64,000 bases of DNA from Chryseobacterium gleum. Lineage in GTDB: Bacteria > Bacteroidota > Bacteroidia > Flavobacteriales_D > Crocinitomicaceae. Under the pieces are notes generated by a model. That model saw only the letters and a list, made by a program, of their open reading frames with translations, was not told where the DNA came from and ran no database searches. Shown piece after piece: positions 1 to 9,770 of the stretch. The DNA lies in NCBI GenBank assembly GCA_945888625.1, contig CAMDAH010000002.1:124001-188000 (forward strand). Direction: 5' to 3'. The position numbers and the translations under genes are program-made. Positions within the stretch are counted from its first letter, which is position 1. Every line of letters starts with the position of its first letter.

Positions 1-1
1 A

Positions 2-187
2 TATGAATGGGATACCTTCAAGTTTTTTCCTGCATTTTTGTTTGGTGGAGTAGAGGCCTTGAAAACATACGGACAGGTTTTTCCGCACCTGAAATTTTGT
101 CCCACCGGTGGACTTACCAAAGAATCGTATCTAGATTACTTAGCCTTGGAAAATGTTATTTCTGTGGGCGGTTCTTGGATAAAATAG
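2..187 (+). CDS. eda: 2-dehydro-3-deoxyphosphogluconate (KDPG) aldolase, C-terminal fragment truncated by window edge
   Basis: Frame starting at base 2 reads YEWDTFKFFPAFLFGGVEALKTYGQVFPHLKFCPTGGLTKESYLDYLALENVISVGGSWIK*; KFFPA...FCPTGG...VGGSW are KDPG aldolase motifs. Not in the ORF track because it has no start codon in the window. Confidence 0.85.
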   Translation, partial: YEWDTFKFFPAFLFGGVEALKTYGQVFPHLKFCPTGGLTKESYLDYLALENVISVGGSWIK

Positions 188-201
188 CTTGATGACCAAT
201 T

Positions 202-1047
202 TTATTTCGTCCTCTTTTGGCAGAGTGGGAACTGTAGTCCAAATACCACATTGAATTGTGTCCACCAAAAATGTTGCGATGCTCGATCTTCTTCGTGCAT
301 AGTGGTTCGAATGTCTGGCATGCTGATAAATCCACCTTTTAACTCACTTTGAATAATTAGGTACTTGAAAAATGTAAGGTGTAGAGCAGCCACACCACCA
401 AAACCAACACCTGATAAATGAAATTCATCGTATCGCGGATTATTTAACAAAGTGGTATTAGTTCTAGGGAGTAAAACCCCAATACCCAATCCTTCATTTA
501 CACTTAATTGAAAGTATTTCTTGTTGATTAATATGTCGGATCGCCTAAATTCGGAATTAAGGTAATTCAAGCCATCGGTATGTTCGAAAAGTAAAAAATT
601 GGGTTTGATAACAAATGATTGCTGGTCATAGACTCCATCGTATGCTGTTCCACTGTTCGAGATGTAACCGTCAATGGTGGAAACTTGATTTGTTTTCATC
701 ACGTATTTCATGTGGTCCGCTCCTAACGAAATTTGGTAATGTTCGTTGATGAAATATCCCATACGAAAGTTGTATTGGGGTATCGTAAATTTCGTAAAGC
801 CAAAATAAACCTTTGGATCAAAGGGTGATTGACGATCATTCGCAATCACATTACTTAAGGTGAAATTATAGTCTGAGCCCGAAAAGTTAATGTCGCTTTT
901 TGAGTAAGCGCCTCTGTTCCAACCCCAGTAAAAGTAAAAGGTTCCTTTCTCTCCCGGCACTTCTTTTTTAGGATAAACTATTTTCTGGGAAAATAAAAAT
1001 GATTGACCTAAGAGCAAAAATAAAGGCAGGATATATATAAATTTCAC
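202..1047 (-). CDS. Outer-membrane/porin-like hypothetical protein with signal peptide
   Basis: 281-aa ORF, N-terminal signal peptide (MKFIYILPLFLLLGQSFLFSQ), aromatic/polar alternation suggestive of a beta-barrel. Confidence 0.6.
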   Translation of the reverse strand: MKFIYILPLFLLLGQSFLFSQKIVYPKKEVPGEKGTFYFYWGWNRGAYSKSDINFSGSDYNFTLSNVIANDRQSPFDPKVYFGFTKFTIPQYNFRMGYFINEHYQISLGADHMKYVMKTNQVSTIDGYISNSGTAYDGVYDQQSFVIKPNFLLFEHTDGLNYLNSEFRRSDILINKKYFQLSVNEGLGIGVLLPRTNTTLLNNPRYDEFHLSGVGFGGVAALHLTFFKYLIIQSELKGGFISMPDIRTTMHEEDRASQHFWWTQFNVVFGLQFPLCQKRTK

Positions 1048-1119
1048 GAGGTAAAATTAATAAAATTCAAGGTGCTATTATTCTTTTATATTCTGATAAT
1101 TTTATAGTACATTTACACT

Positions 1120-1233
1120 ATGAAAATGACAATCTTTCTTTTTAGCGCTGCTTTAATGATTTCATTGTTATTTTCCTCCTGCTCCTCTAGTAAATCATGC
1201 ACTTGCGCTCAGGTTTTAGCTCAATATAAATAA
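1120..1233 (+). CDS. Small predicted lipoprotein, 37 aa
   Basis: Translates to MKMTIFLFSAALMISLLFSSCSSSKSCTCAQVLAQYK*; lipobox-like LLFSSC. Below the ORF-track length cut-off. Confidence 0.45.
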   Translation: MKMTIFLFSAALMISLLFSSCSSSKSCTCAQVLAQYK

Positions 1234-1248
1234 ATAAACTAACTAATT

Positions 1249-2166
1249 ATGGGAACATTATACATTGTCTTGGGTATTATTGTAGTTGTTGTTTTTACTT
1301 CCTTCTTAACTGTTTCTCAAGGAAGTATTGCCGTGATCACACTTTTTGGAAAATATCAGCGTATTTTAATGCCGGGTTTACGTATGAAAATTCCATTTTT
1401 TGAAAAAATATACAGGCAAATTTCGGTTCAAAATCAAAGTATAGAAATGGAATTTCAAGCCATTACCATTGATCAAGCAAATGTATACTTTAAAAGTATG
1501 TTGCTTTACAGTGTGATGGACGAGCAAGAGGAAACCATCAAGAAAGTTGCGTTTAAATTTATTGGTAATAGGGATTTTATGCAAGCGCTAATTCGTACCA
1601 TCGAAGGTTCAATACGATCGTATGTAGCGAGCCAAAAACAAGCCGAAATACTCGGTTTACGTCATGAGTTAGTGGATAGTGTGAAAAATCAAATCGATAA
1701 TACTTTAGAAATGTGGGGTTACCATTTAATTGACCTTCAAATCAATGACATTACTTTTGATCAAGCGATTATTGAAAGCATGAGCAGAGTGGTTGCTTCA
1801 AACAACTTAAAAGCGGCAGCAGAAAATGAAGGTCAAGCGCTACTTATTACTAAAACGAAAGCAGCTGAAGCTGATGGAAATGCAATTAAAATTGCAGCAC
1901 TCGCCGAAAAAGAAGCGGCTATGTTGCGTGGTCAAGGGGTTGCTTTATTCCGTCAAGAGGTTGCAAAAGGAATGTCAGAAGCAGCGGAGCAAATGCAACA
2001 AGCAAATTTGGATACCAATGTGATTCTTTTTTCAATGTGGACAGAAGCAATAAAAAACTTTGCTGAATACGGAAAAGGAAATACCATTTTCTTAGATGGT
2101 AGTGCCGAAGGAATGCATAAAACAATGCAGCAAATTCAGGCGATGCTTAGTAAAGACAAAAAGTAA
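1249..2166 (+). CDS. SPFH/band 7 domain membrane protein
   Basis: N-terminal TM followed by 'TVSQGSIAVITLFGKYQRILMPGLRMKIPFFEKI' and a coiled-coil EA-rich region typical of SPFH proteins. Confidence 0.85.
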   Translation: MGTLYIVLGIIVVVVFTSFLTVSQGSIAVITLFGKYQRILMPGLRMKIPFFEKIYRQISVQNQSIEMEFQAITIDQANVYFKSMLLYSVMDEQEETIKKVAFKFIGNRDFMQALIRTIEGSIRSYVASQKQAEILGLRHELVDSVKNQIDNTLEMWGYHLIDLQINDITFDQAIIESMSRVVASNNLKAAAENEGQALLITKTKAAEADGNAIKIAALAEKEAAMLRGQGVALFRQEVAKGMSEAAEQMQQANLDTNVILFSMWTEAIKNFAEYGKGNTIFLDGSAEGMHKTMQQIQAMLSKDKK

Positions 2167-2187
2167 AAAACGAGTTCGTATCCAGTA

Positions 2188-3447
2188 ATGTTTCTGCGCT
2201 TAATTCTTATTCTCGTTTTACTAGCTAACTTAAGTGAAGCCTTTAGTCAAACTCCTTTGGAAATTAAAGAAGCGCAGTTAAGGGAAATTCAAACCAAAGA
2301 ACGCGCGATTTCGGATGAAATCGAGGCCTTAAAACTTCAAGATTGTGTTGTAAAATTAAATCAAATTGGTATTCCTCTTAGTCAGTCACCATTGGATATT
2401 GCCGAGCATTCAGCCATGATTCTTGGATTTGATTGTGATTCGAAATTAGCAGCTTGGTCATTCCACGTACTAAGTCCTGATGTTTTAGTTGGTGGTGTTT
2501 CGAGGACAAATGATTTCAGAAAGGATAGTTTAATCGAATGTGGAGATGGCATTGAGCAGGATTATTTCACAAAAAAACTGCAGGAGGATGGCACGTACAA
2601 ATTTGAAAATTTTGGGTTTGACCGCGGCCATTTAGCGCCATCTGCTGACTTTCGCTGGTCGCAAAAGGCCTTGAGTGAATCGTATTTTTATAGTAACATG
2701 ACGCCTCAACGACCAGGTTTTAATCGTGAATCGTGGGCTGAAGTGGAAGATTTAATGCGTCGAATAATCGCGAATACTCCAAAGCCCTATTATATTGTTA
2801 CTGGTCCTGTGTTGGAAAAAAGCCTTCCTAAAGTCGAAAAAGGCCAAAATCATTTGCCTATTCCAGCATTTCATTACAAAATTATCGCGGATGTAAGTGC
2901 TGAAAATCCGAAAGGGATGGCTTTTCTTATGCCGAATAAAAAATGCGATCTGCCACCAAGTGCCTACGTGGTTACCATTGATAGTATTGAAAAATTAACG
3001 GGGCTTGATTTTTTCTCTAAAATAGACGTCACAAACGCACAAAAAATAGAATCAAAAGCTGATTACTCTCTATGGAACGCGCAAACAAAAGAAGGCGATG
3101 TGGAACCGTTGTATGTTTTTGATCTACCCAAAGGGCATTTTAATACCGCTCAAGCACTTTCTAAAGTAGGCAGCAAAGTTTCAATTATTGGAAAGGTGGT
3201 GAGTGCTAAATTCGCAGCGAAATCGCAAGCTACATTTCTTAACCTAGATCAGTCCTTTCCGCACCAACTCTTCACCGTTACGATTTGGAAAGATGCTAGA
3301 CGAAATTTTAGCTATAAACCAGAAGATGATTTGAACGGAAAGTATATTGTCGTTACAGGTCTCGTGGAAATGGATAAAAATGGACTCCCGGTCATTAATG
3401 TGACCAACGAAAAACAAATTAAACTCTGGGAGGAAGAAGAGGAATAA
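2188..3447 (+). CDS. DNA/RNA non-specific endonuclease (NUC1-like), secreted, with extra C-terminal domain
   Basis: Signal peptide; DRGHLAPSADF catalytic motif, 'YSNMTPQRPGFNRESW'; about 100-aa C-terminal segment resembling an OB-fold ('VGSKVSIIGKVVSAKF...IVVTGLVEMDKNGLPVINV'). Confidence 0.85.
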   Translation: MFLRLILILVLLANLSEAFSQTPLEIKEAQLREIQTKERAISDEIEALKLQDCVVKLNQIGIPLSQSPLDIAEHSAMILGFDCDSKLAAWSFHVLSPDVLVGGVSRTNDFRKDSLIECGDGIEQDYFTKKLQEDGTYKFENFGFDRGHLAPSADFRWSQKALSESYFYSNMTPQRPGFNRESWAEVEDLMRRIIANTPKPYYIVTGPVLEKSLPKVEKGQNHLPIPAFHYKIIADVSAENPKGMAFLMPNKKCDLPPSAYVVTIDSIEKLTGLDFFSKIDVTNAQKIESKADYSLWNAQTKEGDVEPLYVFDLPKGHFNTAQALSKVGSKVSIIGKVVSAKFAAKSQATFLNLDQSFPHQLFTVTIWKDARRNFSYKPEDDLNGKYIVVTGLVEMDKNGLPVINVTNEKQIKLWEEEEE

Positions 3448-3498
3448 TCCACTCGTTTAAGGGAATTCAAACTGCTTAATTTATTTTTATTTTATTGT

Positions 3499-3516
3499 TT
3501 TAAACAATTGTTTAAA
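3499..3516. promoter_or_regulatory. Perfect 18-bp palindrome TTTAAACAATTGTTTAAA, candidate TetR operator
   Basis: Sequence equals its own reverse complement; lies about 35 bp upstream of the tetR ATG and just upstream of a TAnnTTTG-like -7 (TAAATTTG, 3526-3533). Confidence 0.6.
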
Positions 3517-3550
3517 TTAAGTGTTTAAATTTGTGTCCTAAATTGATTAA

Positions 3551-4174
3551 ATGTCATCTAGTTTATCCACTGAAGAGAAAATAAAAGCTGCTGCTAAGCA
3601 GGTTTTTATTTCGAAAGGTTTTTCGGGATGTACCTCGCGTGAGTTAGCGAAGGCATCCGGGATGAATGTGGCGCTTGTCAACTACTATTTCCGATCGAAA
3701 AATAAATTATTTCAGCTGATCTTTCAAACGGTCATGGAGGAGTTTTTTGAGTCGATGGTGAGTGTTTTTTCGTCGGATTTACCTTTAAAAGAAAAGCTAA
3801 AATTTCTAATTGAGCGTGAATATGCCTTTCTATCGAAACACCCTGAAATTCCACGCTTTATCATCAACGAATTATCTAGGAAGGATACCGATTTGATTGA
3901 GTTGACGCATGTTTTACCTGTGATTTACAATACCGGAGTCATTGAGCAGGCCATCGAAGCGCAGAAAAAAGGAGAAATGAGACAAGTGGATATGGTGGGT
4001 ATCACCTTATTGGTTGTTTCTAATTGTCAATATCCTTTTATGGCCAAACCGTTGATTAAAAACCTTCACAACCTAAGCGATGAGCAATACCAACAGCATA
4101 TTGAGTTGCATAAAGAAATGGTATCAGAAATGATTATCGGCTATTTATTTCCTCCCGCTTCAAAAACGATTTAA
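3551..4174 (+). CDS. TetR/AcrR family transcriptional regulator
   Basis: N-terminal HTH 'TSRELAKASGMNVALVNYYFRSKNKLFQLIF'; first gene of an efflux operon. Confidence 0.9.
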   Translation: MSSSLSTEEKIKAAAKQVFISKGFSGCTSRELAKASGMNVALVNYYFRSKNKLFQLIFQTVMEEFFESMVSVFSSDLPLKEKLKFLIEREYAFLSKHPEIPRFIINELSRKDTDLIELTHVLPVIYNTGVIEQAIEAQKKGEMRQVDMVGITLLVVSNCQYPFMAKPLIKNLHNLSDEQYQQHIELHKEMVSEMIIGYLFPPASKTI

Positions 4175-4183
4175 AAATAAAAT

Positions 4184-5482
4184 ATGAAATATAACTTCCT
4201 TATTACCGCAGTATTTTTAAGTTCATTTAGTTTCTTTTCTCAAGTGCTAGATTTAGCTACTTGTTTGAAAATGGCAGATACAGCCAATACCAACATTCGT
4301 AATGCTCGATTAGATATCGATATGAATGCGATTCAGAAAAAAGTGTATTTAGCGTCTCGACTTCCAAAACTTACAGCAACAGGCGATTACAGATATAATG
4401 CGATTATCGCTGGGCAGGTTGTTCCTGGTGAATTTTTTGGTGGTCCTCCCGGTACGTACTCAACAGTACAGTTTGGCGTCCCTTATAATCTTTCAAATAG
4501 CATTCAGCTTACGCAAATTCTGTATAATCCTCAATTAAATTATGGATTTGCGGCTTTAGATATTAATCAAAAAATTGTGGCGGCACAGGAGCGTTTGATG
4601 CAGCAGGACATTAAACAACAGGTGTCAAGCACTTATTTTAACCTTCAAGCGATTGTAAAACAGCTGGAATTCGTTGAATCGAATATCGCTAACCTAACTA
4701 AATTAATTGCCAACCTTCAAAAATCGTATGAATTAGGTTTGGTCATTGAAACGGAGGTGGATAAATTAAAAATTAGCCGTTTAACACTTCTTAACACTAA
4801 ACTTTCAACCGAAGCGACAAAAACTCAATTAAGTTCTTTACTAAAGATACTTATCGGTATTAATTCGGATGGCGAATTAAGCTTAGTAAGCGATGAGATG
4901 ATGGAAAACACCATCTTAGTGGATCAAAACAATATCAATCATCCGGAGCTTGAATTAATGGCAGCACAGAAAGAAATGAACGCGGAAGAAAGAAAGGGGA
5001 CAAAGATGGCCTATTTGCCAAGCCTTTCATTTTATGCTTCGTACAATTACGCATACAACATTAAGCCAAAAGATGATTTCCGAACCGGGATTAATTCTGC
5101 TTTTCTCGGTTTGCATTTAGATTGGACCCTTTTCGATGGTTTCGAAAAATACAACAAGCAAAAAATGAATGCCTTGAATAAGGATAAACTTGATAATCAG
5201 GAAGCGTTGTTGAAAAAGCAATTAGCGCTTCTTAGTGAAACCGCAAAAAATCAAATTGATGTGCAGGCGAGTTCACTGGAGACGGCCAAAGAGCAATTGG
5301 GCCTTGCCAATAAAGTGTATGTGCAAACACAAGCTCAATTTACTGCTGGAACAATTAGCAGCAACGAGTTGATACAAGCGGATAATGCGCTGCAGCAAGC
5401 CCAAACAAATGTAGTGGCGGCTTACATTCAGTTAAGACAAGCAGAATTAGCTTATTTGAGATCAATAGGCAGTATTAAATAA
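4184..5482 (+). CDS. TolC-family outer membrane efflux protein
   Basis: Signal peptide, duplicated coiled-coil architecture, operon context with HlyD and RND genes. Confidence 0.88.
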   Translation: MKYNFLITAVFLSSFSFFSQVLDLATCLKMADTANTNIRNARLDIDMNAIQKKVYLASRLPKLTATGDYRYNAIIAGQVVPGEFFGGPPGTYSTVQFGVPYNLSNSIQLTQILYNPQLNYGFAALDINQKIVAAQERLMQQDIKQQVSSTYFNLQAIVKQLEFVESNIANLTKLIANLQKSYELGLVIETEVDKLKISRLTLLNTKLSTEATKTQLSSLLKILIGINSDGELSLVSDEMMENTILVDQNNINHPELELMAAQKEMNAEERKGTKMAYLPSLSFYASYNYAYNIKPKDDFRTGINSAFLGLHLDWTLFDGFEKYNKQKMNALNKDKLDNQEALLKKQLALLSETAKNQIDVQASSLETAKEQLGLANKVYVQTQAQFTAGTISSNELIQADNALQQAQTNVVAAYIQLRQAELAYLRSIGSIK

Positions 5483-5514
5483 ATGGAATTGATTAATTAA
5501 AATTAAAGTTTAAC

Positions 5515-6570
5515 ATGAATAAAAGAGTCATCACAGTTAGTATCATTTGCATTGTTCTTATTTCCCTTACCGTTTTTCAATTAATGAAAAATAAAAATAA
5601 GATTGCTAAAGAAATTTACGTTCACGACACATCAACCCCAATTTTGGTAGAAGACGGACGTGCTGAAGTTCATACTTTCGACAGTCAGTTTTCGTTTCTA
5701 GGGACTTTCGAACCTAACCGAATCAATCTGATAGGTTCAGAGGGACAAGGGAAAATAATAAGCCTTAACGTGCAAGAAGGTCAGTTGATAAACCAGGGAG
5801 CAATCTTGTTGCAGTTAGATAATGAAATGCTGCAGTATCAACTTGAAAATTTGGATGTTTCTATCGAAAGTCAGTCCAATGATTTGGAACGCCTTACTGC
5901 TTTGGCAAAATCTGAAGCAGTACCGGCAGTGCAATTGGAAAAAGCAAAATTGGCATTAAAATCTTCTCAAATTCAACGAAAGCAAGTGTTAAAACAATTA
6001 AGTGGAAATGTATTGAAAGCTCCATTTTCAGGCGTTGTTACTAAGAAACTAGTCGATTTAGGTTCGGTGGTCGGTATAGGAACACCTGTTTTTGAAATCA
6101 CCGATATTTCTCAATTAAAATTAACGGTAAGTGTACCAGAAAGAGACATTCAAAATTTTGTGCTTAATCAGCAAGTCTCGGTTAATGTGGATGTTTTTCC
6201 AGGAAAAAGTTTTTCAGGTAAGGTATCACTGATTGGTATTCAAGCGGATAAGATGCATAATTTTAAAGTGCAAGTATTGGTTGCTAATGCCAAAAAAGAA
6301 TTGCGATCAGGAATGTTCGCTACTACCAGTTTATTATCTTCGAATAGCGTAACGGTCTTATCTGTTCCACGCAAGGCTTTGGTTGGTTCTACTAAAAATC
6401 CTGCAGTGTACCTTATCAAAAATGGAAAAGCAACGCTCACTTATTTTACTGCAGGAACCTCAGATGGTGATTATATCGAAGTCATCAATGGCCTAACGAA
6501 AGATGATCGCATCATCCTTAAAGGTCAGGTTAATTTAACGGCTGGATCTCCAGTTAAAACATTGAAATAA
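5515..6570 (+). CDS. Efflux RND transporter periplasmic adaptor subunit (HlyD/MFP family)
   Basis: Lipoyl/barrel-sandwich motifs 'LKAPFSGVVTKKLVDLGSVVGIGTPVFEI'. Confidence 0.9.
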   Translation: MNKRVITVSIICIVLISLTVFQLMKNKNKIAKEIYVHDTSTPILVEDGRAEVHTFDSQFSFLGTFEPNRINLIGSEGQGKIISLNVQEGQLINQGAILLQLDNEMLQYQLENLDVSIESQSNDLERLTALAKSEAVPAVQLEKAKLALKSSQIQRKQVLKQLSGNVLKAPFSGVVTKKLVDLGSVVGIGTPVFEITDISQLKLTVSVPERDIQNFVLNQQVSVNVDVFPGKSFSGKVSLIGIQADKMHNFKVQVLVANAKKELRSGMFATTSLLSSNSVTVLSVPRKALVGSTKNPAVYLIKNGKATLTYFTAGTSDGDYIEVINGLTKDDRIILKGQVNLTAGSPVKTLK

Positions 6571-6578
6571 CACCTAAA

Positions 6579-9500
6579 ATGACATTAACAGAATTATCGA
6601 TAAAAAGACCGTCTTTTATAATTGTCCTCTTTACCATTCTAATTGGTGGTGGAATTTTGTGTTATAAGCAGTTAAGTTATGAATTACTGCCTGATTTTTC
6701 TCCGCCAGTATTGATGATTACCACCACTTACCCTGGGGCGTCTCCTAAAACCGTTGAAAATCAAGTGTCTAAGCCACTCGAAGATGCCTTAAGTGGATTG
6801 GAAAATATTGCAGAGGTAACCTCTTTCTCCTTGGATAATGCATCCGTGGTATTGCTTGAATTTACAGCATCTGCAAACATGGATAAGTCAATTCAGGATG
6901 CCCAACGAAAAATAAATAACGTCGAAAATAAGTTACCTGATGGCGCCTTTAAGCCAGTTATTACTAAAATAGAACCGAATGCTTCGCCTGTCCTTCAAGC
7001 AACTGTGGTAGCTACTAAAACTACCGATAGGGAATTGATGGCTCTTATGGAAGATCAAATTCTACCGCAAATTAAGCAGACAAAAGGGGTAGCGCAAATT
7101 CAGATGATTGGGGGTGAAAATCGTGCCTTTAGAATTAATGTCGATAATGATAAATTGAAAATAATGGGGCTGTCCTTATCTTCCATTAATCAAGCCATTG
7201 CGGGAGCTAACGTAGAATTTCCGACCGGAAAGGTTAACAATGATAATGACCAATTTACCGTTCGTCTTTCGGGGAAGTTTATTTCTATTGATCAATTGGA
7301 AAATCTTATCATTTTTTCATCTAGTTCTTCCTCCATTCGCTTAAAGGATGTGGCTGAGGTGCTTGATTCGGAAATTGATAAATCAACGATTTGTCGCTTA
7401 AATGGGGTGAACGGTATTGGGCTCCGAATTAGTAAACAAAGTGATGCCAATGCGGTGAATATGGCGAACGCAACCAAAGAAAAACTGAAAGCCATAGAAG
7501 AAAAATATAAAAATATTGGTCTTCGTTTTACCATAGCGACTGATACCTCCATTCCTACTTTAGAATCTGTTGATGCGGTAATTCATGATTTAGAAATTGC
7601 TATTTTTCTTGTTGCACTCGTTATGCTCTTGTTTTTACATACGCTGCGAAACGCAATCATTGTTCTTATTTCTATTCCAGCGTCGTTAATTTCAACCTTC
7701 ATTGTGATGTACCTGCTGGGTTATACCCTAAACCTCATGACACTTTTAGCCATGTCTTTAGTCATTGGTATTTTGGTGGATGATTCGATCGTGGTTCTCG
7801 AAAATATCTACCGGCATTTGAAGATGGGCAAAGATAAGAGAACAGCTGCTTTAGATGGTCGAAATGAAATTGGTTTTACGGCACTTGCTATTACCTTGGT
7901 TGATGTAGTAGTTTTCTCTCCAGTTGTTTTCATTGATGGTATTATTGCCGATATTCTTCGTCAGTTTTCTGTGGTAGTAGTGGTATCTACGCTCATGTCT
8001 TTACTCGTTTGTTTTACTTTAACCCCTTGGTTGGCATCACGCATGGCAAAGGATATTACTTTAAATCCAAAAAATTGGTTTCATGCGATCTTGGCTTGGT
8101 TTGAAAGAAGAGTTCTCGCTTTTACCGATGCTTATGTTGCGCTAGTGGCTTGGTCCTTAAAACATAAAATAATCATGGGTTCAGCAATTTTACTCATTTT
8201 TATTGCGAGTTTCGGAACGATGGCCCTGGGAATTGTCGGTCAAGAATTTGTTGCTCAAGGTGATCAGGGGAAATTTATGCTTAAGCTGAAATACGATAAA
8301 AGCACTACGTTTAAGGAAAATAATGCGACAACACTCCAAATTGAACAGCTCATTCTGGACCAAAAAGACATGGTGGATATTGTGTTTGCTAATATTGGCG
8401 GCCCAAGTTCTGGCATGGGAGCAGCGGCTTTTGGAGTTGAAAATAAATCAGAGTTGACGGTTAAACTCAAAAAAGACAAACATTTAACGTATCCGACAAT
8501 TCCTTACATGAATAAAATCCGTAAGAAAATTGAAGATAAATTTCCGGGAATTCAGGTCAAGGCCATTAATATGGGAATGATTGAATCGGAGGAGGCGCCT
8601 ATTGAAATATTTTTATCTTCTGATGACAGTGAATTATTGATGAAAGAAGCAAGACGGATAAAAGGCGTTTTACTAGCCATGAAAGGGGCAAAAGACCCCG
8701 TTATTTCAACAGATGATATTACCTCAGAAATTAAGATTGAACTCGATCGCGAAAAAATGGGCCAATTAGGATTGCCAATTGCGGTTGTTGGTATGCAGTT
8801 GCAAAATGGACTAACCGGGAATGATGACGCACAATTCGATGTCAATGGCGAGGAATATGCAATAAAAGTGATGCTAGATAAAGCCAATCGAGAAAATATC
8901 GACGATTTAAAGCAAATTCCTTTTACTGCAACTGATGGAAAACAAGTTCTTTTAGGTGAGTTTGCCACGCTCTCAATTGATAAAGCAAATGGAAGTTTAG
9001 AGCGAAAAAACCGAATTGCAAGTACTACGATTCGTTGTTATGTATTAGGTACTGCCGCAGGGAATGTTGCCAGCGGATTAGATAAATATTTAGAGAAATC
9101 ACCCTTGGATAAAAATGTAAGAATGTTATGGGGGGGAGAAGTTAAGCGACAGAAAGAATCCGTTGGCTCACTCGGTACTGCTATGGGAATTGGTCTCATC
9201 TTAGTGTATTTAATTATGGTTGTTCTTTATGATAATTATGTTTATCCATTCGTTGTCCTTTTTTCCATTCTTGTTGCGCTTGTGGGAGCTATTCTTGCCT
9301 TGAATCTCTCAGCTTCCAGTATGGGGATTTTCACCATGCTTGGCATGTTAATGCTACTTGGTTTAGTCGCCAAGAATGCCATCCTTATTGTTGATTTTAC
9401 TAATAAACTTAAAGAAGATGGGAAATCAACGTATATGGCCCTACTAACAGCTGTTCGGGAGCGAATGCGTCCAATTTTAATGACCACTATTGCCATGGTG

Positions 9501-9692
9501 ATTGGTATGATACCAATTGCATTCGCAACAGGAGCTGGTGCCGTTTGGAAAAATGGATTGGCATGGGTACTTATTGGCGGACTTACTTCGTCGATGTTGC
9601 TAACGATTATCGTTGTGCCTATGATGTATTACGTGGTAGATAGAATTAAAGACAAGGTGGCATCCAGACGGGCGATCAAAGTAAATGCATAA
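6579..9692 (+). CDS. Efflux RND transporter permease (AcrB/HAE family)
   Basis: 1037 aa; 'ELLPDFSPPVLMITTTYPGASPKTVENQVSKPLEDALSGLENI', 'GILVDDSIVVLENIYRH', C-terminal TM block. Confidence 0.93.
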   Translation: MTLTELSIKRPSFIIVLFTILIGGGILCYKQLSYELLPDFSPPVLMITTTYPGASPKTVENQVSKPLEDALSGLENIAEVTSFSLDNASVVLLEFTASANMDKSIQDAQRKINNVENKLPDGAFKPVITKIEPNASPVLQATVVATKTTDRELMALMEDQILPQIKQTKGVAQIQMIGGENRAFRINVDNDKLKIMGLSLSSINQAIAGANVEFPTGKVNNDNDQFTVRLSGKFISIDQLENLIIFSSSSSSIRLKDVAEVLDSEIDKSTICRLNGVNGIGLRISKQSDANAVNMANATKEKLKAIEEKYKNIGLRFTIATDTSIPTLESVDAVIHDLEIAIFLVALVMLLFLHTLRNAIIVLISIPASLISTFIVMYLLGYTLNLMTLLAMSLVIGILVDDSIVVLENIYRHLKMGKDKRTAALDGRNEIGFTALAITLVDVVVFSPVVFIDGIIADILRQFSVVVVVSTLMSLLVCFTLTPWLASRMAKDITLNPKNWFHAILAWFERRVLAFTDAYVALVAWSLKHKIIMGSAILLIFIASFGTMALGIVGQEFVAQGDQGKFMLKLKYDKSTTFKENNATTLQIEQLILDQKDMVDIVFANIGGPSSGMGAAAFGVENKSELTVKLKKDKHLTYPTIPYMNKIRKKIEDKFPGIQVKAINMGMIESEEAPIEIFLSSDDSELLMKEARRIKGVLLAMKGAKDPVISTDDITSEIKIELDREKMGQLGLPIAVVGMQLQNGLTGNDDAQFDVNGEEYAIKVMLDKANRENIDDLKQIPFTATDGKQVLLGEFATLSIDKANGSLERKNRIASTTIRCYVLGTAAGNVASGLDKYLEKSPLDKNVRMLWGGEVKRQKESVGSLGTAMGIGLILVYLIMVVLYDNYVYPFVVLFSILVALVGAILALNLSASSMGIFTMLGMLMLLGLVAKNAILIVDFTNKLKEDGKSTYMALLTAVRERMRPILMTTIAMVIGMIPIAFATGAGAVWKNGLAWVLIGGLTSSMLLTIIVVPMMYYVVDRIKDKVASRRAIKVNA

Positions 9693-9770
9693 GTTTTTAT
9701 ACTTTAGGAACAATTAAATATCACACTGAATTATGCTATGTAAAATCACAGATAACTGACGAAGAATATC

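Noticed and set aside
7-192. 61-aa plus-strand ORF at window start
   Set aside because: Overlaps the KDPG aldolase tail in another frame; low-complexity composition with no family resemblance.
8552-8968. Antisense ORFs inside the RND permease and other long genes (e.g. 7292-7552, 8552-8968, 9242-9496, 14563-14967, 22153-22548)
   Set aside because: Ser/Ile-rich shadow ORFs opposite clearly coding genes; no independent evidence.
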